This document shows positions 40,155-48,854 of a stretch of DNA of 64,000 nucleotides, in pieces. Positions within the stretch are counted from its first letter, which is position 1; the number at the start of each line of letters is the position of its first letter. Source of the DNA: Thermocaproicibacter sp002410755 (GTDB lineage: Bacteria > Bacillota > Clostridia > Oscillospirales > Acutalibacteraceae); the NCBI GenBank assembly GCA_036839715.1, contig DAITDU010000005.1, forward strand, positions 1 to 64,000. Direction: 5' to 3'. Made by a program: the position numbers and the translations under genes. The notes under the pieces were generated by a model that worked only from the letters and a program-made list of their open reading frames with translations, made no database searches and was not told where the DNA came from.

Positions 40155-42587
40155 TTAACCTCCATTTTCAGGATTTTCTTTTTCTCTATTTTGTTCTGCT
40201 TCCCCGGTACGGCACAGCCCATATGCCGGCTGCTTTTTATGTGTCAGCAGCCAGTAGAGGAAGAAAAGGGCAATCCCTCCGCAGGAGGCAATGGCACCAA
40301 GCTTGATGCCGGGTGTCTGGTAATTAAATCGGATGGACGAAGTGCCGGCCGGCACTTTAACTGCCATAAAGCCGACGTTGGCCTTGATAATCTGGGCTGA
40401 TTTGCCGTTGACGGTAGCACTCCATCCACCTTCCCACGGGACACTGAAAAATACAAGACGTTCCTTTTCAGAAGCGAACGTAGCGGAAAATCCGCCGTTA
40501 TCATAGGAAAAAGCAGGGCACGACATGGACTTCCTTGCTGTGCAGTCACTGAAGTACCCATCGTTTGTGTAATCCTGGTCTTCGGTGTTCAGGTGCTTGA
40601 GCGGACCGGCATATTTGGAAACATCTGCGTCCTCCAGTACAATGGCTTTCAGCAGGAGCAGGTGACGGTCAGACTGAATGGAAGTATTGTACTCGGAACG
40701 GGTGATATAACTGTCGTAGCTGAAACCCATTGGGATAAAATAGTTGTTTTGGTAAATACGGCAGCCATTCTGCGTTGCATAATAGGACCAACCGGGCATC
40801 TGCATTTTCCCGCCGGTTGTTGTGAAATCTCCGCCGCTTGAGATGGGATCGAACAGCCAGCGGCAGCTTGTGAGACCGCGCAGGCCATAAACGGAGACAT
40901 CAGGGCGGGAGCCAACGTCCCGCGTGACGCCGATTGTTGGGTAAAACTCCATTATGGAGCCAGGCACAATGCTGTGGAAAGCCTGAATGGTCGGCCTCTG
41001 CCAGTACATACCCTGATTGTCCATCCCGTCGTAGACGTCAATGCGGCTGAATGTTGTCTTGTCATCCGGAAGATTGATTTCGCTGCCTTTATTAAGGGAA
41101 TAAGGGATAATCCAGTGGTGGGTATCGTCACTCTGCGTCTTGCCGAGGGCAATAAAGTAAGCCGCATAAAACGCGGTGATTAATGTAATGCCTACAACAC
41201 AGCTCTGTAGGAAGCGCTTGCGGTTCCATTTATAATAGCGAAAGATAATGACAAGCAGCGAAAGGCTCAGAAGCGCTATGGCAACATAGGTCCAAAAACG
41301 GGTGGGATAGTCTTCGAGGCCAATGACAGTTTCCTTGCCGCCCGAGCTGCTGTCTACATGCTTTGGCATCAGGCCGATTGGGAGGGCAATGCCGAGCGTG
41401 ATGCCGAAAGTCCAGTGAATGGCGCGCTTCCAGTCAACGTCCGAGTACTGAAGCGAAGCAACCGTTGCGAGTGACATCATCAGTGTCAGCATATAGAACC
41501 AGCGTGCATAGTAGGCCATGTTGAACGCCTGGAAAGCCGCGTTCAGGGCGGGTATGGCCGCCATAAAGAACAAAATCATCAGAAGTGATTTCAGCCAATG
41601 CTTTTTCTTGTACTGGAGGAATGCAATCACACCACTCATACTGAAAAGCGGCAGCCATGCACCGAGCGAAGCCCATTTTGCCTCGCTGTTTGGGGTGAAA
41701 TTCGGCCGCGCAGGAATATCCGGCGGAAAGAAGAAGCATTCGAGGATATGAATATACCGCTGATTGTAATCGTAAAGGAGGGCGGACCAACCGATTGGCG
41801 GGTCGACAACACGCGGATTCTGCGTAACGGCAAACACGGTTGGAATGAGCAGCACACAGGTGCACATCACGCCGATAATCGCTTCGCACAGCAACTGAAG
41901 AAAATCCCGGACGGAAATTTTCCAGTTTCCGGTCGCAACCCGCACAATCCAGTAAATCAGCAGGAAAACAACCTGCCCCACAAAGAAGTAGTAGTTTACC
42001 ATGCAGCAGAGGAAAACAGTCAGCGCAAAAATATATCTGCGGCGGTGGTACATATATTCATCCAGCGCCCAAAGCATGAGAGGGAAGAAAATAATTGCTT
42101 CGTGAAAATGGTTGAAGAAAATATTGTAAATGGAAAACCCGGAAAACGCATAGATTAGCGAACCAATCAGTGCATAGCCGGGACGGACTGTATAGCGGCG
42201 CAGGTACAGGAACGATGTGAGCGACGCGCAGCCGAATTTCAGGACGAGCAGCGGCCCCATCAGGTATGGGACTGCCTGGCTTGGGAATGGGATAGTCAGC
42301 CAGAAAAACGGGCTGCCGAGCAGATAGAACGTGTATGATCCAATAAAATTTGCACCGAGGTCGGTAGTCCAGCTCCATCCCCAGCTTCCGTTCCGAATGG
42401 CATCATGGCACATCTGGTAGAAGGGAACCTGCTGAACGTTAAAGTCGCCGTAAAAAAGGAAATATCCGTTGTCAAAAATAATAAAGGGCAGAAAAAAGAT
42501 GAGTGCTACACCCATCCCATAGACAAAGGCCAGCCTAAGCCAATAACCTTCGTCGCGCTTGTCCCGCAGAGTTTGATGCCGCGCCAC
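40155..42587 (-). CDS. yfhO: YfhO-family membrane glycosyltransferase
   Basis: 810 residues from GTG 42587, chosen because GGGAGG lies seven bases upstream; the ATG at 42608 includes that ribosome site and lacks its own. About twelve membrane helices come first, with the acidic loop FDNGYFLFYGDFNVQQVPFY near residue 45 that carries the conserved Asp of GT-C enzymes. A large outer domain (about 500-780) and a last helix follow. YfhO takes lipid-linked sugar made by CsbB and attaches it to an outer acceptor such as lipoteichoic acid. The CsbB-like gene is next in the operon. A sigma-A promoter lies 75 bases upstream. Confidence 0.88.
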   Translation of the reverse strand: MARHQTLRDKRDEGYWLRLAFVYGMGVALIFFLPFIIFDNGYFLFYGDFNVQQVPFYQMCHDAIRNGSWGWSWTTDLGANFIGSYTFYLLGSPFFWLTIPFPSQAVPYLMGPLLVLKFGCASLTSFLYLRRYTVRPGYALIGSLIYAFSGFSIYNIFFNHFHEAIIFFPLMLWALDEYMYHRRRYIFALTVFLCCMVNYYFFVGQVVFLLIYWIVRVATGNWKISVRDFLQLLCEAIIGVMCTCVLLIPTVFAVTQNPRVVDPPIGWSALLYDYNQRYIHILECFFFPPDIPARPNFTPNSEAKWASLGAWLPLFSMSGVIAFLQYKKKHWLKSLLMILFFMAAIPALNAAFQAFNMAYYARWFYMLTLMMSLATVASLQYSDVDWKRAIHWTFGITLGIALPIGLMPKHVDSSSGGKETVIGLEDYPTRFWTYVAIALLSLSLLVIIFRYYKWNRKRFLQSCVVGITLITAFYAAYFIALGKTQSDDTHHWIIPYSLNKGSEINLPDDKTTFSRIDVYDGMDNQGMYWQRPTIQAFHSIVPGSIMEFYPTIGVTRDVGSRPDVSVYGLRGLTSCRWLFDPISSGGDFTTTGGKMQMPGWSYYATQNGCRIYQNNYFIPMGFSYDSYITRSEYNTSIQSDRHLLLLKAIVLEDADVSKYAGPLKHLNTEDQDYTNDGYFSDCTARKSMSCPAFSYDNGGFSATFASEKERLVFFSVPWEGGWSATVNGKSAQIIKANVGFMAVKVPAGTSSIRFNYQTPGIKLGAIASCGGIALFFLYWLLTHKKQPAYGLCRTGEAEQNREKENPENGG

Positions 42588-42660
42588 TGTGCTGCCTCCC
42601 TTATCCATTGCTTTGATGAGTCCTTCCGCTGGCTTCCATTCAATTATCAGAATTTTATCT

Positions 42661-42688
42661 ATTATAGCATGAGAATTTGTCCAAACAA
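42661..42688 (-). promoter_or_regulatory. Promoter of the yfhO operon
   Basis: On the minus strand TTGTTT (42688-42683) and TATAAT (42666-42661) are 16 bases apart. Confidence 0.6.
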
Positions 42689-42719
42689 TGGATAAATCAA
42701 TGAAAAATTCGATTTTGTA

Positions 42720-42747
42720 TTGAATTTCACATGAAAACCACTATGAT
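42720..42747 (+). promoter_or_regulatory. Promoter of yfbR
   Basis: TTGAAT 42720-42725 and TATGAT 42742-42747 with 16 bases between, 43 bases before the start codon. It is divergent from the yfhO promoter. Confidence 0.55.
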
Positions 42748-42790
42748 TTGAAACGAAGAAACAAGAAAGCCTGAAAAGAGGTTCTAGAAA

Positions 42791-43372
42791 ATGCACCACT
42801 TTTTTGCCATGCTTTCCCGCATGAAAAACATTTACCGCTGGGGGCTGATGCGCAACACGAGAAATGAGAATCTCTGTGAGCACAGCTTTGAGACGGCAGT
42901 CATCGCCCATGCACTTGCTGTAATTCGCAATACGCGTTTCGGCGGCCACGTTGATGAAGAGCGCGCGGCACTGCTTGCACTTTTCCATGACTCGACCGAA
43001 ATTCTGACGGGCGACATGCCGACCCCCGTAAAATACTACGATCCGGAAATCCGCTCTGCTTACCGCAAGGTGGAAAAAGTTGCGCGGGACCGCCTGCTCG
43101 GTTTCCTGCCGGACGACATGAAGCCGGCTTACCGTCCCCTGCTCGGCGAACCGCTCCCTTCCGACAGGGAGCTCCTTCCGCTTGTGAAGGCTGCGGACAA
43201 GATTTCTGCCATAATCAAATGTGTTGAGGAGAAGCGTATGGGAAACAAAGAGTTTGCAAGCGCCGAAGCATCGCTCCGCCGGACAGTGGAAGAGATGCAC
43301 CTGCCCGAAGCCGATTTTTTCCTTTCGGATTTCCTGCCATCCTACAGCCTGACGCTTGATGAACAGGAATAG
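42791..43372 (+). CDS. yfbR: 5'-deoxynucleotidase, YfbR-like HD-domain protein
   Basis: 193 residues. HD-superfamily phosphohydrolase: His in ENLCEHSFETAVIAHALAV near 35, the HD pair in LLALFHDSTEILTGDMPTPVKYY near 73, and a later Asp in VKAADKISAIIKCVEEK near 142. YfbR removes phosphate from dNMPs such as dAMP and dUMP and helps keep dNTP pools balanced. It stands at the front of the darA-holB-ricT cluster, the place where Bacillus has tmk; both act on deoxynucleotides, but they are unrelated enzymes. A short gene remnant abuts its stop. Confidence 0.92.
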   Translation: MHHFFAMLSRMKNIYRWGLMRNTRNENLCEHSFETAVIAHALAVIRNTRFGGHVDEERAALLALFHDSTEILTGDMPTPVKYYDPEIRSAYRKVEKVARDRLLGFLPDDMKPAYRPLLGEPLPSDRELLPLVKAADKISAIIKCVEEKRMGNKEFASAEASLRRTVEEMHLPEADFFLSDFLPSYSLTLDEQE

Positions 43373-43462
43373 GCTGCTGTGTTGCCCGGTGAGCGTGTGG
43401 TGGCGGAAGCGGCCGAGTTTTTGCATGAGTATGGCTTTTTAAAGATGAAAGTGGTAAAATAA
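43373..43462 (+). pseudogene. C-terminal remnant resembling an Orn/Lys/Arg decarboxylase (YaaO-like)
   Basis: Immediately after the yfbR stop, a frame without a start reads 29 residues beginning AAVLPGERVVAEAAEFLHE and ending KMKVVK. Orn/Lys/Arg decarboxylases of the SpeA/YaaO kind end with a similar pattern (YPPGIP..LPGERV..E...FL). In Bacillus yaaO lies two genes ahead of yaaQ (darA), the very position seen here. It therefore looks like the tail of a deleted ancestral gene. The match is short and from memory. Confidence 0.45.
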
Positions 43463-43544
43463 TAACAGAAACTGCATATCCTTTTCTTGAAAAACAAAAA
43501 AGGCGGCAGGCATGGGTACCGCCCGAAAGGGGAGAAGATTCGGT

Positions 43545-43868
43545 ATGAAACTTGTCATGGCCATTGTAAACAGTGATGACAGCTCGAATGTTTCCGTTGC
43601 GCTGACGAAGGACGGATTCTCCGTAACCAAGCTGGCAACAACGGGTGGATTCCTAAAATCCGGGAATACAACTTTCCTTGTTGGCACAGATGATGACAAG
43701 ATTGACCGTGTCGTTGAAATTATTGCAAAGCAGAGCCGCCGGCGTACCCAGCTTGTGCCAAACACAGCTTCCATGGATATGGGCATGTATTCTTCATACC
43801 CTGTTGAAGTGACGGTGGGCGGTTCCACCATTTTCGTGCTGAATGTGGAGCGGTTTGAGAAAGTATGA
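43545..43868 (+). CDS. darA: Cyclic-di-AMP receptor protein DarA (PstA/YaaQ family)
   Basis: 107 residues from ATG 43545, with GGGGAGAAG upstream; the frame extends to 43512 without a ribosome site. A PII-like trimeric protein that binds the second messenger c-di-AMP. The start MKLVMAIVNSDDSSNV, the TKLATTGGFLKSGNTTFLVG segment (T-loop anchor and ligand pocket), and the C-terminal VTVGGSTIFVLNVERFEKV match the family well. Its target is unknown in most bacteria. Its stop overlaps the holB start (ATGA), as the yaaQ-holB neighbourhood of Firmicutes predicts. Confidence 0.93.
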   Translation: MKLVMAIVNSDDSSNVSVALTKDGFSVTKLATTGGFLKSGNTTFLVGTDDDKIDRVVEIIAKQSRRRTQLVPNTASMDMGMYSSYPVEVTVGGSTIFVLNVERFEKV

Positions 43869-44734
43869 GCCTGCATTTTGACGGGACGGAAGGTGATGAG
43901 AAGGCCCGCCGGGCGCTTTCCCTGGCTTTTTCCGGCGGGCATATGCCCCATGCCGTACTTCTGGAGGGGGAGCAGGGGAGCGGGACCAACGCCCTTGCTG
44001 CTGTGCTTGCACGTGCGTCAGTTTGCCTTTCGGAAGGGGATAAGCCCTGCGGCAGGTGCGCTGGATGTATCAAGGCACTTGCAGGCTCACACCCGGATAT
44101 CCTGACGGTAAACGGTGATGACGATCCGCGTGCATTCCCGGTGGACGTAATCCGGAAAATTCGCTCGGATGCGTTTATCCGCCCAAACGAGGCGCCGAGA
44201 AAGGTCTTTGTCCTGCTTGGTGCACAGAATATGTCGGAAGTTTCCCAAAATGCACTGCTGAAAGTGTTGGAAGAGCCGCCGGAGAATGTGCTGTTTGTAC
44301 TGACGGCGACAAGTGCTGCGGCACTTCTGCCGACAGTTCGCTCCCGTGTACAGGTTTTCTCCGTTTCGGGCGGCACCCTGCCGGCAGACTGGTCTCTTGC
44401 CGAAAAGCTGGCCCGAGCAGTGCTTGCTTCAGGTGAAGCAGAGCTTCAGTTTGCTTCGTCGGAGCTTCTTGGCAGCCGGGAGAAATTCCGAGGGGTGCTG
44501 CGGCAGATGAACCTGCTTTTCCGCGATGCCCTGGTAAGGCGCTCCGGAGGAACAAGCTGCCTTTCCGGCAGGGAAGAAACAGTCAGCGCACTTTGCAGGG
44601 GGCTTACGCGCCTCAGCCTTTGCCGCATGGATGAAGTGACTGTGAAGGCCCTTGGTGAACTGATACAGAACGCAAATATTGCATTGCTGGCAGCCGTTTA
44701 CTGTGTGGAACTCCGCACTGCGGCAGGCCGGTGA
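43865..44734 (+). CDS. holB: DNA polymerase III subunit delta-prime
   Basis: 289 residues. Clamp-loader subunit of the AAA+ fold. A degenerate P-loop (LLEGEQGSGTNALA, Lys missing, as expected for a non-hydrolysing subunit), the zinc module C(8)CGRCAGCIKAL near 60, and the sensor-1-like region NALLKVLEEPPENVLFVLTATSAAALLPTVRSR with the SRC-type Ser-Arg replaced by RSRV are visible. It overlaps darA by four bases and is followed by ricT after 23. Shorter C-terminal collar than in E. coli, normal for Firmicutes. Confidence 0.93.
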   Translation: MSLHFDGTEGDEKARRALSLAFSGGHMPHAVLLEGEQGSGTNALAAVLARASVCLSEGDKPCGRCAGCIKALAGSHPDILTVNGDDDPRAFPVDVIRKIRSDAFIRPNEAPRKVFVLLGAQNMSEVSQNALLKVLEEPPENVLFVLTATSAAALLPTVRSRVQVFSVSGGTLPADWSLAEKLARAVLASGEAELQFASSELLGSREKFRGVLRQMNLLFRDALVRRSGGTSCLSGREETVSALCRGLTRLSLCRMDEVTVKALGELIQNANIALLAAVYCVELRTAAGR

Positions 44735-44757
44735 TTGGTTGAATCCGGGAGGATAAT

Positions 44758-45630
44758 ATGGCTGAAGTCATCGGGGTTCGTTTTAAAAATATTGGAAAAA
44801 TGTATTATTTTGATCCAGATGGGAATGACCTGAAAAAGGGCGATCGGGTTATTGTTGAAACAGCATGCGGTGTCGAGTGCGGCGAAGTGACAATGGGAAA
44901 CCGCACAGTCAGCGATGATCGGATTGTCCAGCCGCTGCGGAAGCTGATTCGGGTGGCAACGGAAGACGACCTTAAACATGTAGAAGAAAACCATAAAAAA
45001 GAGAAGTCTGCGTTTGACATCTGTCTGCGAAAAATCAAGGCCCATAAGCTTGAAATGAAGCTTGTCGGTGTGGAATATACGTTTGACAACTCGAAAATTC
45101 TCTTCTATTTTACGGCGGACGGCCGCGTCGATTTCCGTGAGTTAGTAAAAGACCTTGCGTCTGTTTTTCGCACGCGCATAGAACTTCGGCAGATTGGCGT
45201 GCGCGATGAAGCGAAGATGACCGGTGGGATTGGCGTGTGCGGCAGGCCATTTTGCTGTTCTACATTTCTGAACGGGTTCCAGCCCGTTTCCATCAAAATG
45301 GCAAAAGAGCAGGGGCTGTCCCTTAACCCCGTCAAGATTTCCGGTATCTGTGGGCGCCTGATGTGCTGTCTAAAATATGAACAGGAGGCTTATGTTGAGC
45401 TGAACCGCGAGATACCGCCTGTTAATTCTGTTGTAATGACGGAAGAAGGAAAGGGCGTTGTGACGGACCGCAACCCGCTGGTTGGTGAAGTTACCGTCAA
45501 GCTGGACTCAGCGCCCGAAGCCAATGCGCATCTTTTCCCGGCCAAAAAGGTTAAGGTACTGAAAGATGGCCGTTCCAGTGCCCCAAAGGCTGAGCCGGAC
45601 GGGCACGAAGCGACGGAAGACAAAAAATAA
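44758..45630 (+). CDS. ricT: RicT (YaaT), PSP1-domain protein
   Basis: 290 residues. The PSP1 domain covers most of the protein. Diagnostic features are VIGVRFKNIGKMYYFDP at the start, YFTADGRVDFRELVKDLASVFRTRIELRQIG, and the Cys cluster (GGIGVCGRPFCCSTFL and GICGRLMCCLKYE), which binds an Fe-S cluster in the RicAFT complex of Bacillus. That complex aids RNase Y-dependent mRNA processing and affects sporulation and competence. RicA and RicF are not in this window. The last 25 residues are a charged, non-conserved tail. The gene follows holB as in other Firmicutes. Confidence 0.95.
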   Translation: MAEVIGVRFKNIGKMYYFDPDGNDLKKGDRVIVETACGVECGEVTMGNRTVSDDRIVQPLRKLIRVATEDDLKHVEENHKKEKSAFDICLRKIKAHKLEMKLVGVEYTFDNSKILFYFTADGRVDFRELVKDLASVFRTRIELRQIGVRDEAKMTGGIGVCGRPFCCSTFLNGFQPVSIKMAKEQGLSLNPVKISGICGRLMCCLKYEQEAYVELNREIPPVNSVVMTEEGKGVVTDRNPLVGEVTVKLDSAPEANAHLFPAKKVKVLKDGRSSAPKAEPDGHEATEDKK

Positions 45631-45637
45631 AAATTAC

Positions 45638-45665
45638 TTGCAATTCTAAAGCTTTATGGTACAAT
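45638..45665 (+). promoter_or_regulatory. Promoter of the ferredoxin gene
   Basis: TTGCAA 45638-45643 and TACAAT 45660-45665 with a 16-base spacer, 30 bases before the ATG. It gives this small gene its own transcription unit. Confidence 0.65.
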
Positions 45666-45694
45666 GAAGACAAATAAGATGGAGGTGTCTCAGC

Positions 45695-45865
45695 ATGGCA
45701 TATCAGATTGGTGATGAATGTATTTCCTGTGGTTCCTGTGCAGGTGAATGCCCAGTCAATGCTATTTCCGAAGGTGACGGCAAGTTCGTAATTGATCCTG
45801 ATAAGTGTACGGAGTGCGGAACCTGTGCTAGTGTTTGCCCGGTAGGCGCGCCAAAGCAGGCCTGA
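45695..45865 (+). CDS. 2[4Fe-4S] clostridial-type ferredoxin
   Basis: 56 residues, read from ATG 45695 with GGAGGTG at 45681. Both cluster motifs are complete: CISCGSCAGECP and CTECGTCASVCP, with the VNAISEGDGKFVIDPDK linker typical of Clostridium ferredoxin. It is a small soluble electron carrier, a natural acceptor for the pyruvate:ferredoxin oxidoreductase at 29551. Own promoter and terminator indicate strong independent expression inside an otherwise conserved gene order (ricT on the left, trmN6 on the right). Confidence 0.96.
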   Translation: MAYQIGDECISCGSCAGECPVNAISEGDGKFVIDPDKCTECGTCASVCPVGAPKQA

Positions 45866-45880
45866 TTAATCCGCAAAACT

Positions 45881-45922
45881 AAGGACGGAGCGTAAGAACA
45901 GAACGCTCCGTCCTTCCTTTCT
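45881..45922 (+). terminator. Ferredoxin terminator
   Basis: A 12-bp perfect stem (45881-45892 with 45904-45915) followed by CCTTTCTT. Confidence 0.8.
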
Positions 45923-45939
45923 TCTCTGAGAGGGATGGA

Positions 45940-46707
45940 ATGAATGTTAGCAGAAAAGAAAAATATCTGAAAGCAGGGGAAACACTGGAATACCTTTCAA
46001 AAGATGTGCCGGTCATCATTGGCAATGGTTATTCCTTTAATACCGACACAGTCCTGCTGGCATGGTATTCCCTGCCGAAAAAAGGGGAAACCTGCGCAGA
46101 CCTTGGCACCGGATGCGGAACGATTCCCCTTTTCTGGTGCACGCGTGCAACCCCGAAAGCCGTATGGGCTGTTGAGCTTCAGCCTGTTGCCTGTGGAATG
46201 ACAAGGCGTTCAGTGGAACTGTGTAGATTGGAAGGCACAGTGCATGTTGTGGAGCGTGATGTCCGAATGCTGTGTGGGGCAGGCCTTTCTCCGGGCAGCT
46301 TTGATACTGTTGCATGCAATCCACCTTACACGGCGGATGGGGCAGGGGTGCCGAGTGCCGCAGAGAGCGAACGGCTTGCCCGCCATGAAACAGGATGTCC
46401 GTTTGGCGGCTTTGCCGAGGCCGCAGCGTCTCTTCTGCGCTGGGGAGGCCGCTTTTTCTGCTGTATGCGCCCGGAGCGCCTCTGTGAGACAATGCTTGCC
46501 CTGCATGAGAACGGCCTGGAACCAAAACGCCTGCGCTTTGTGCAGCATCGGAAAGGCTCCGCCCCATTTCTGTTTCTGCTTCAGGCAAACCGCGGAGGCA
46601 GGTCAGGAATGTCGGTGGAACCTGTCCTGCTCATGGAAAATGCAGACGGGTGCCTTTCGGAGGAAATGGCCCAAATTTACGGCAATTATAAGGAGGGACA
46701 TCTGTGA
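45940..46707 (+). CDS. trmN6: tRNA1(Val) (adenine(37)-N6)-methyltransferase, TrmN6/YabB family
   Basis: 255 residues. Class I methyltransferase with SAM motif CADLGTGCGTIPLF near 50 and the N6-adenine catalytic motif NPPY (VACNPPYTADGAGVPS near 128). LAWYSLPKKG and the FAEAAASLLRWGGRFFCCMRPERL region fit the YabB/YfiC family. The gene overlaps rsmI by four bases; yabB and rsmI are neighbours in Bacillus too, although yazA is missing between them here. The modified tRNA is inferred from the family. Confidence 0.88.
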   Translation: MNVSRKEKYLKAGETLEYLSKDVPVIIGNGYSFNTDTVLLAWYSLPKKGETCADLGTGCGTIPLFWCTRATPKAVWAVELQPVACGMTRRSVELCRLEGTVHVVERDVRMLCGAGLSPGSFDTVACNPPYTADGAGVPSAAESERLARHETGCPFGGFAEAAASLLRWGGRFFCCMRPERLCETMLALHENGLEPKRLRFVQHRKGSAPFLFLLQANRGGRSGMSVEPVLLMENADGCLSEEMAQIYGNYKEGHL

Positions 46708-47531
46708 GTGGAAAACTTGTTGTAGTCGGTACGCCGATTGGCAACCTTTCGGATTTTTCCCCACGCGGAGTGGAAGCCCTCCGGGAAGCGGATTTTATTG
46801 CAGCCGAGGATACACGAGTCACGAGAAAGCTCCTGACCCATTTTGATATCCGGAAACCGCTTGTCTGCTACTTTGAGCACAACAAATACCAGCGCGGCGG
46901 GCCTATCTGCGCCAGGATGGAAGCGGGTGAAACATGCGCCCTTGTTTCCGACGCTGGGATGCCTGCAATTTCGGATCCGGGGGAACTGCTTGTTGCACAG
47001 TGTGCGGAGAAAGGCATCCCGGTCTATGTTGTGCCAGGCCCGAGCGCTGTTGTTTCCGCGCTTGCGGTTTCCGGCCTCCCAACAGGGCGCTTTGCCTTTG
47101 AAGGATTTCTCAGTGTAAACAAAAAAAGCCGCCGGGAGCGGCTGGAAGAGCTCAAGGGAGAACGACGTACAATTATTTTCTATGAAGCGCCGCATAAGCT
47201 TGCAGGGACGCTTGCGGACCTGCTTTTGGCGCTGGGAGACCGGCGTGTTGCCATTGCACGGGAGCTGACGAAGATTCACGAGGAAGTCTGGCGCACAACG
47301 CTCTCTGAAGCATCCCAAAGGTATGCAGATGGCAGCGCAAAAGGCGAATTTGTCCTTGTCGTTGAAGGCGCACCTCCACCGTCCGGTACGCAGAAAACGA
47401 TGGATGAGGCTGTTGCAGCAGCGCAGGGTTACCTTGCAGCGGGCCTTTCCACTTCGGAGGCCGCAAAACGCGCTGCAGCCGAGACGGGACAGAAAAAAAA
47501 TGAAATATATCGTGTGCTTTCCGGTTCGTGA
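46704..47531 (+). CDS. rsmI: 16S rRNA (cytidine(1402)-2'-O)-methyltransferase RsmI
   Basis: 275 residues, GTG start overlapping the previous stop. Tetrapyrrole-methylase fold: KLVVVGTPIGNLSDFSPRGVEAL at the N-terminus, AAEDTRVTRKLLTHF, LVSDAGMPAISDPGELLV, YVVPGPSAVVSALAVSGLPT and FYEAPHKLAGTLADLL are all family signatures. It 2'-O-methylates C1402 in the decoding centre of 16S rRNA, fine-tuning translation fidelity. A short C-terminal helix-turn-helix-like domain (STSEAAKRAAAETGQKKNEIYRVL) is also typical. Confidence 0.97.
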   Translation: MSGKLVVVGTPIGNLSDFSPRGVEALREADFIAAEDTRVTRKLLTHFDIRKPLVCYFEHNKYQRGGPICARMEAGETCALVSDAGMPAISDPGELLVAQCAEKGIPVYVVPGPSAVVSALAVSGLPTGRFAFEGFLSVNKKSRRERLEELKGERRTIIFYEAPHKLAGTLADLLLALGDRRVAIARELTKIHEEVWRTTLSEASQRYADGSAKGEFVLVVEGAPPPSGTQKTMDEAVAAAQGYLAAGLSTSEAAKRAAAETGQKKNEIYRVLSGS

Positions 47532-47626
47532 AAGCGGCTAGGAAGAGTTATTCTGAAGAGTTGTCCGCAGGTATGGGTTTGTCCATGCCGGTAGGGGGGC
47601 AAAGGCAATGAAAGGAAATGGTTTAA

Positions 47627-48826
47627 GTGGATACGTTATCAATTCTTCGCGATCTATCAATTATTATAATTATTGCAAAGCTATTCGGTTTGCTTGCCCG
47701 AAAAATCAACGTGCCTCAAGTGGCTGGTGAAATTATTGCAGGGCTGCTGGTTGGGCCAAGTGTCTTCGGGTGGGTAAAAACGTCCAACTTTATCTCCGGC
47801 ATGGCGGAAATCGGTGTTATTATCCTGATGTTTACGGCGGGGCTGCAGACAAACATCGACCAGCTTAAGAAGACCGGCCTTAAGGCAACCTTGATTGCCC
47901 TGATGGGCGTGCTTATCCCAATGGCGCTTGGCACATGGCTGTTCCTGTCATTCTACGGATATGGCCAGAACGCAGAGCAGTTCTACAAAGCGTTGTTTAT
48001 GGGTACAATTCTTGGCGCAACCTCAGTCAGTATCACTGTGGAAGCGCTTCAAGAACTTGGTAAACTGTCGGGTTTGGTCGGCACGACAATCATGGGTGCG
48101 GCCGTTATTGATGATGTCATTGGCATCATTGCCCTGACGATTGTCCTCGGCTTCCGTGATCCCAAAACCAATATCGGCCTGGTGTTGCTCAACATCCTTC
48201 TGTTCTTTGTCTTTGCTTTTGTAATTGGCTACCTTATTTACAAGCTCTTTGAACTGATTGACAAAAAGCATCCACATACCAGAAGAATCCCGATTGCCGG
48301 CCTTGCGCTTTGCTTTGCAATGTCTTTCGCCGCGGAGAAATGGTTTGGCGTTGCGGATGTCACCGGTGCCTATGTTGCAGGTGTGATTCTTTCTTCGATT
48401 GATGACTCGGATTACATTACAAGGAAAATGGATGTCAGCTCCTATATGATTTTCAGCCCGATCTTTTTTGCCAGCATTGGGCTTCAAACCAATGTCCGAA
48501 CCCTTGACATGAGGGTGCTTGTCTTCTCCCTCGCCTTTGTGGCGGTTGGCATGGTTGGCAAAATCGTTGGCTGCGGCGGCATGGCACGTCTCTGCGGATT
48601 CGATAAAAATGACAGCATGAAAATCGGCTGTGGCATGATGACGCGTGGTGAAGTTGCCTTGATTGTTTCGCAGAAAGGCCTCTCTGTTGGAATGATGGAA
48701 TCGAAATACTTTACCGCTGTTATCCTTCTGATTGTGGTAAGCTCGATTGTAACGCCGATTGTATTGAAGGCCCTTTATTCTAAAGATGACAAAAAGCCTC
48801 TTCCCCAGAGCAGGGGAACTGCCTGA
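47627..48826 (+). CDS. Kef-type cation/proton antiporter (CPA2 family)
   Basis: 399 residues, GTG start after GAAAGGAAA. About twelve membrane helices form one Na+/H+ exchanger domain. Landmarks are LARKINVPQVAGEIIAGLLVGPSVFGW near the start, the GAAVIDDVIGIIALTIV helix carrying the Asp-Asp pair of the ion site (near 165), and GMMTRGEVALIVSQKGLSVG near the end. The nucleotide-sensing RCK (TrkA-N) domain of KefB/C is absent, so regulation would have to come from elsewhere. Whether K+ or Na+ is carried is not decidable. Confidence 0.9.
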   Translation: MDTLSILRDLSIIIIIAKLFGLLARKINVPQVAGEIIAGLLVGPSVFGWVKTSNFISGMAEIGVIILMFTAGLQTNIDQLKKTGLKATLIALMGVLIPMALGTWLFLSFYGYGQNAEQFYKALFMGTILGATSVSITVEALQELGKLSGLVGTTIMGAAVIDDVIGIIALTIVLGFRDPKTNIGLVLLNILLFFVFAFVIGYLIYKLFELIDKKHPHTRRIPIAGLALCFAMSFAAEKWFGVADVTGAYVAGVILSSIDDSDYITRKMDVSSYMIFSPIFFASIGLQTNVRTLDMRVLVFSLAFVAVGMVGKIVGCGGMARLCGFDKNDSMKIGCGMMTRGEVALIVSQKGLSVGMMESKYFTAVILLIVVSSIVTPIVLKALYSKDDKKPLPQSRGTA

Positions 48827-48854
48827 CAGTATCCCAAATTGGGGACAGGTCTAG

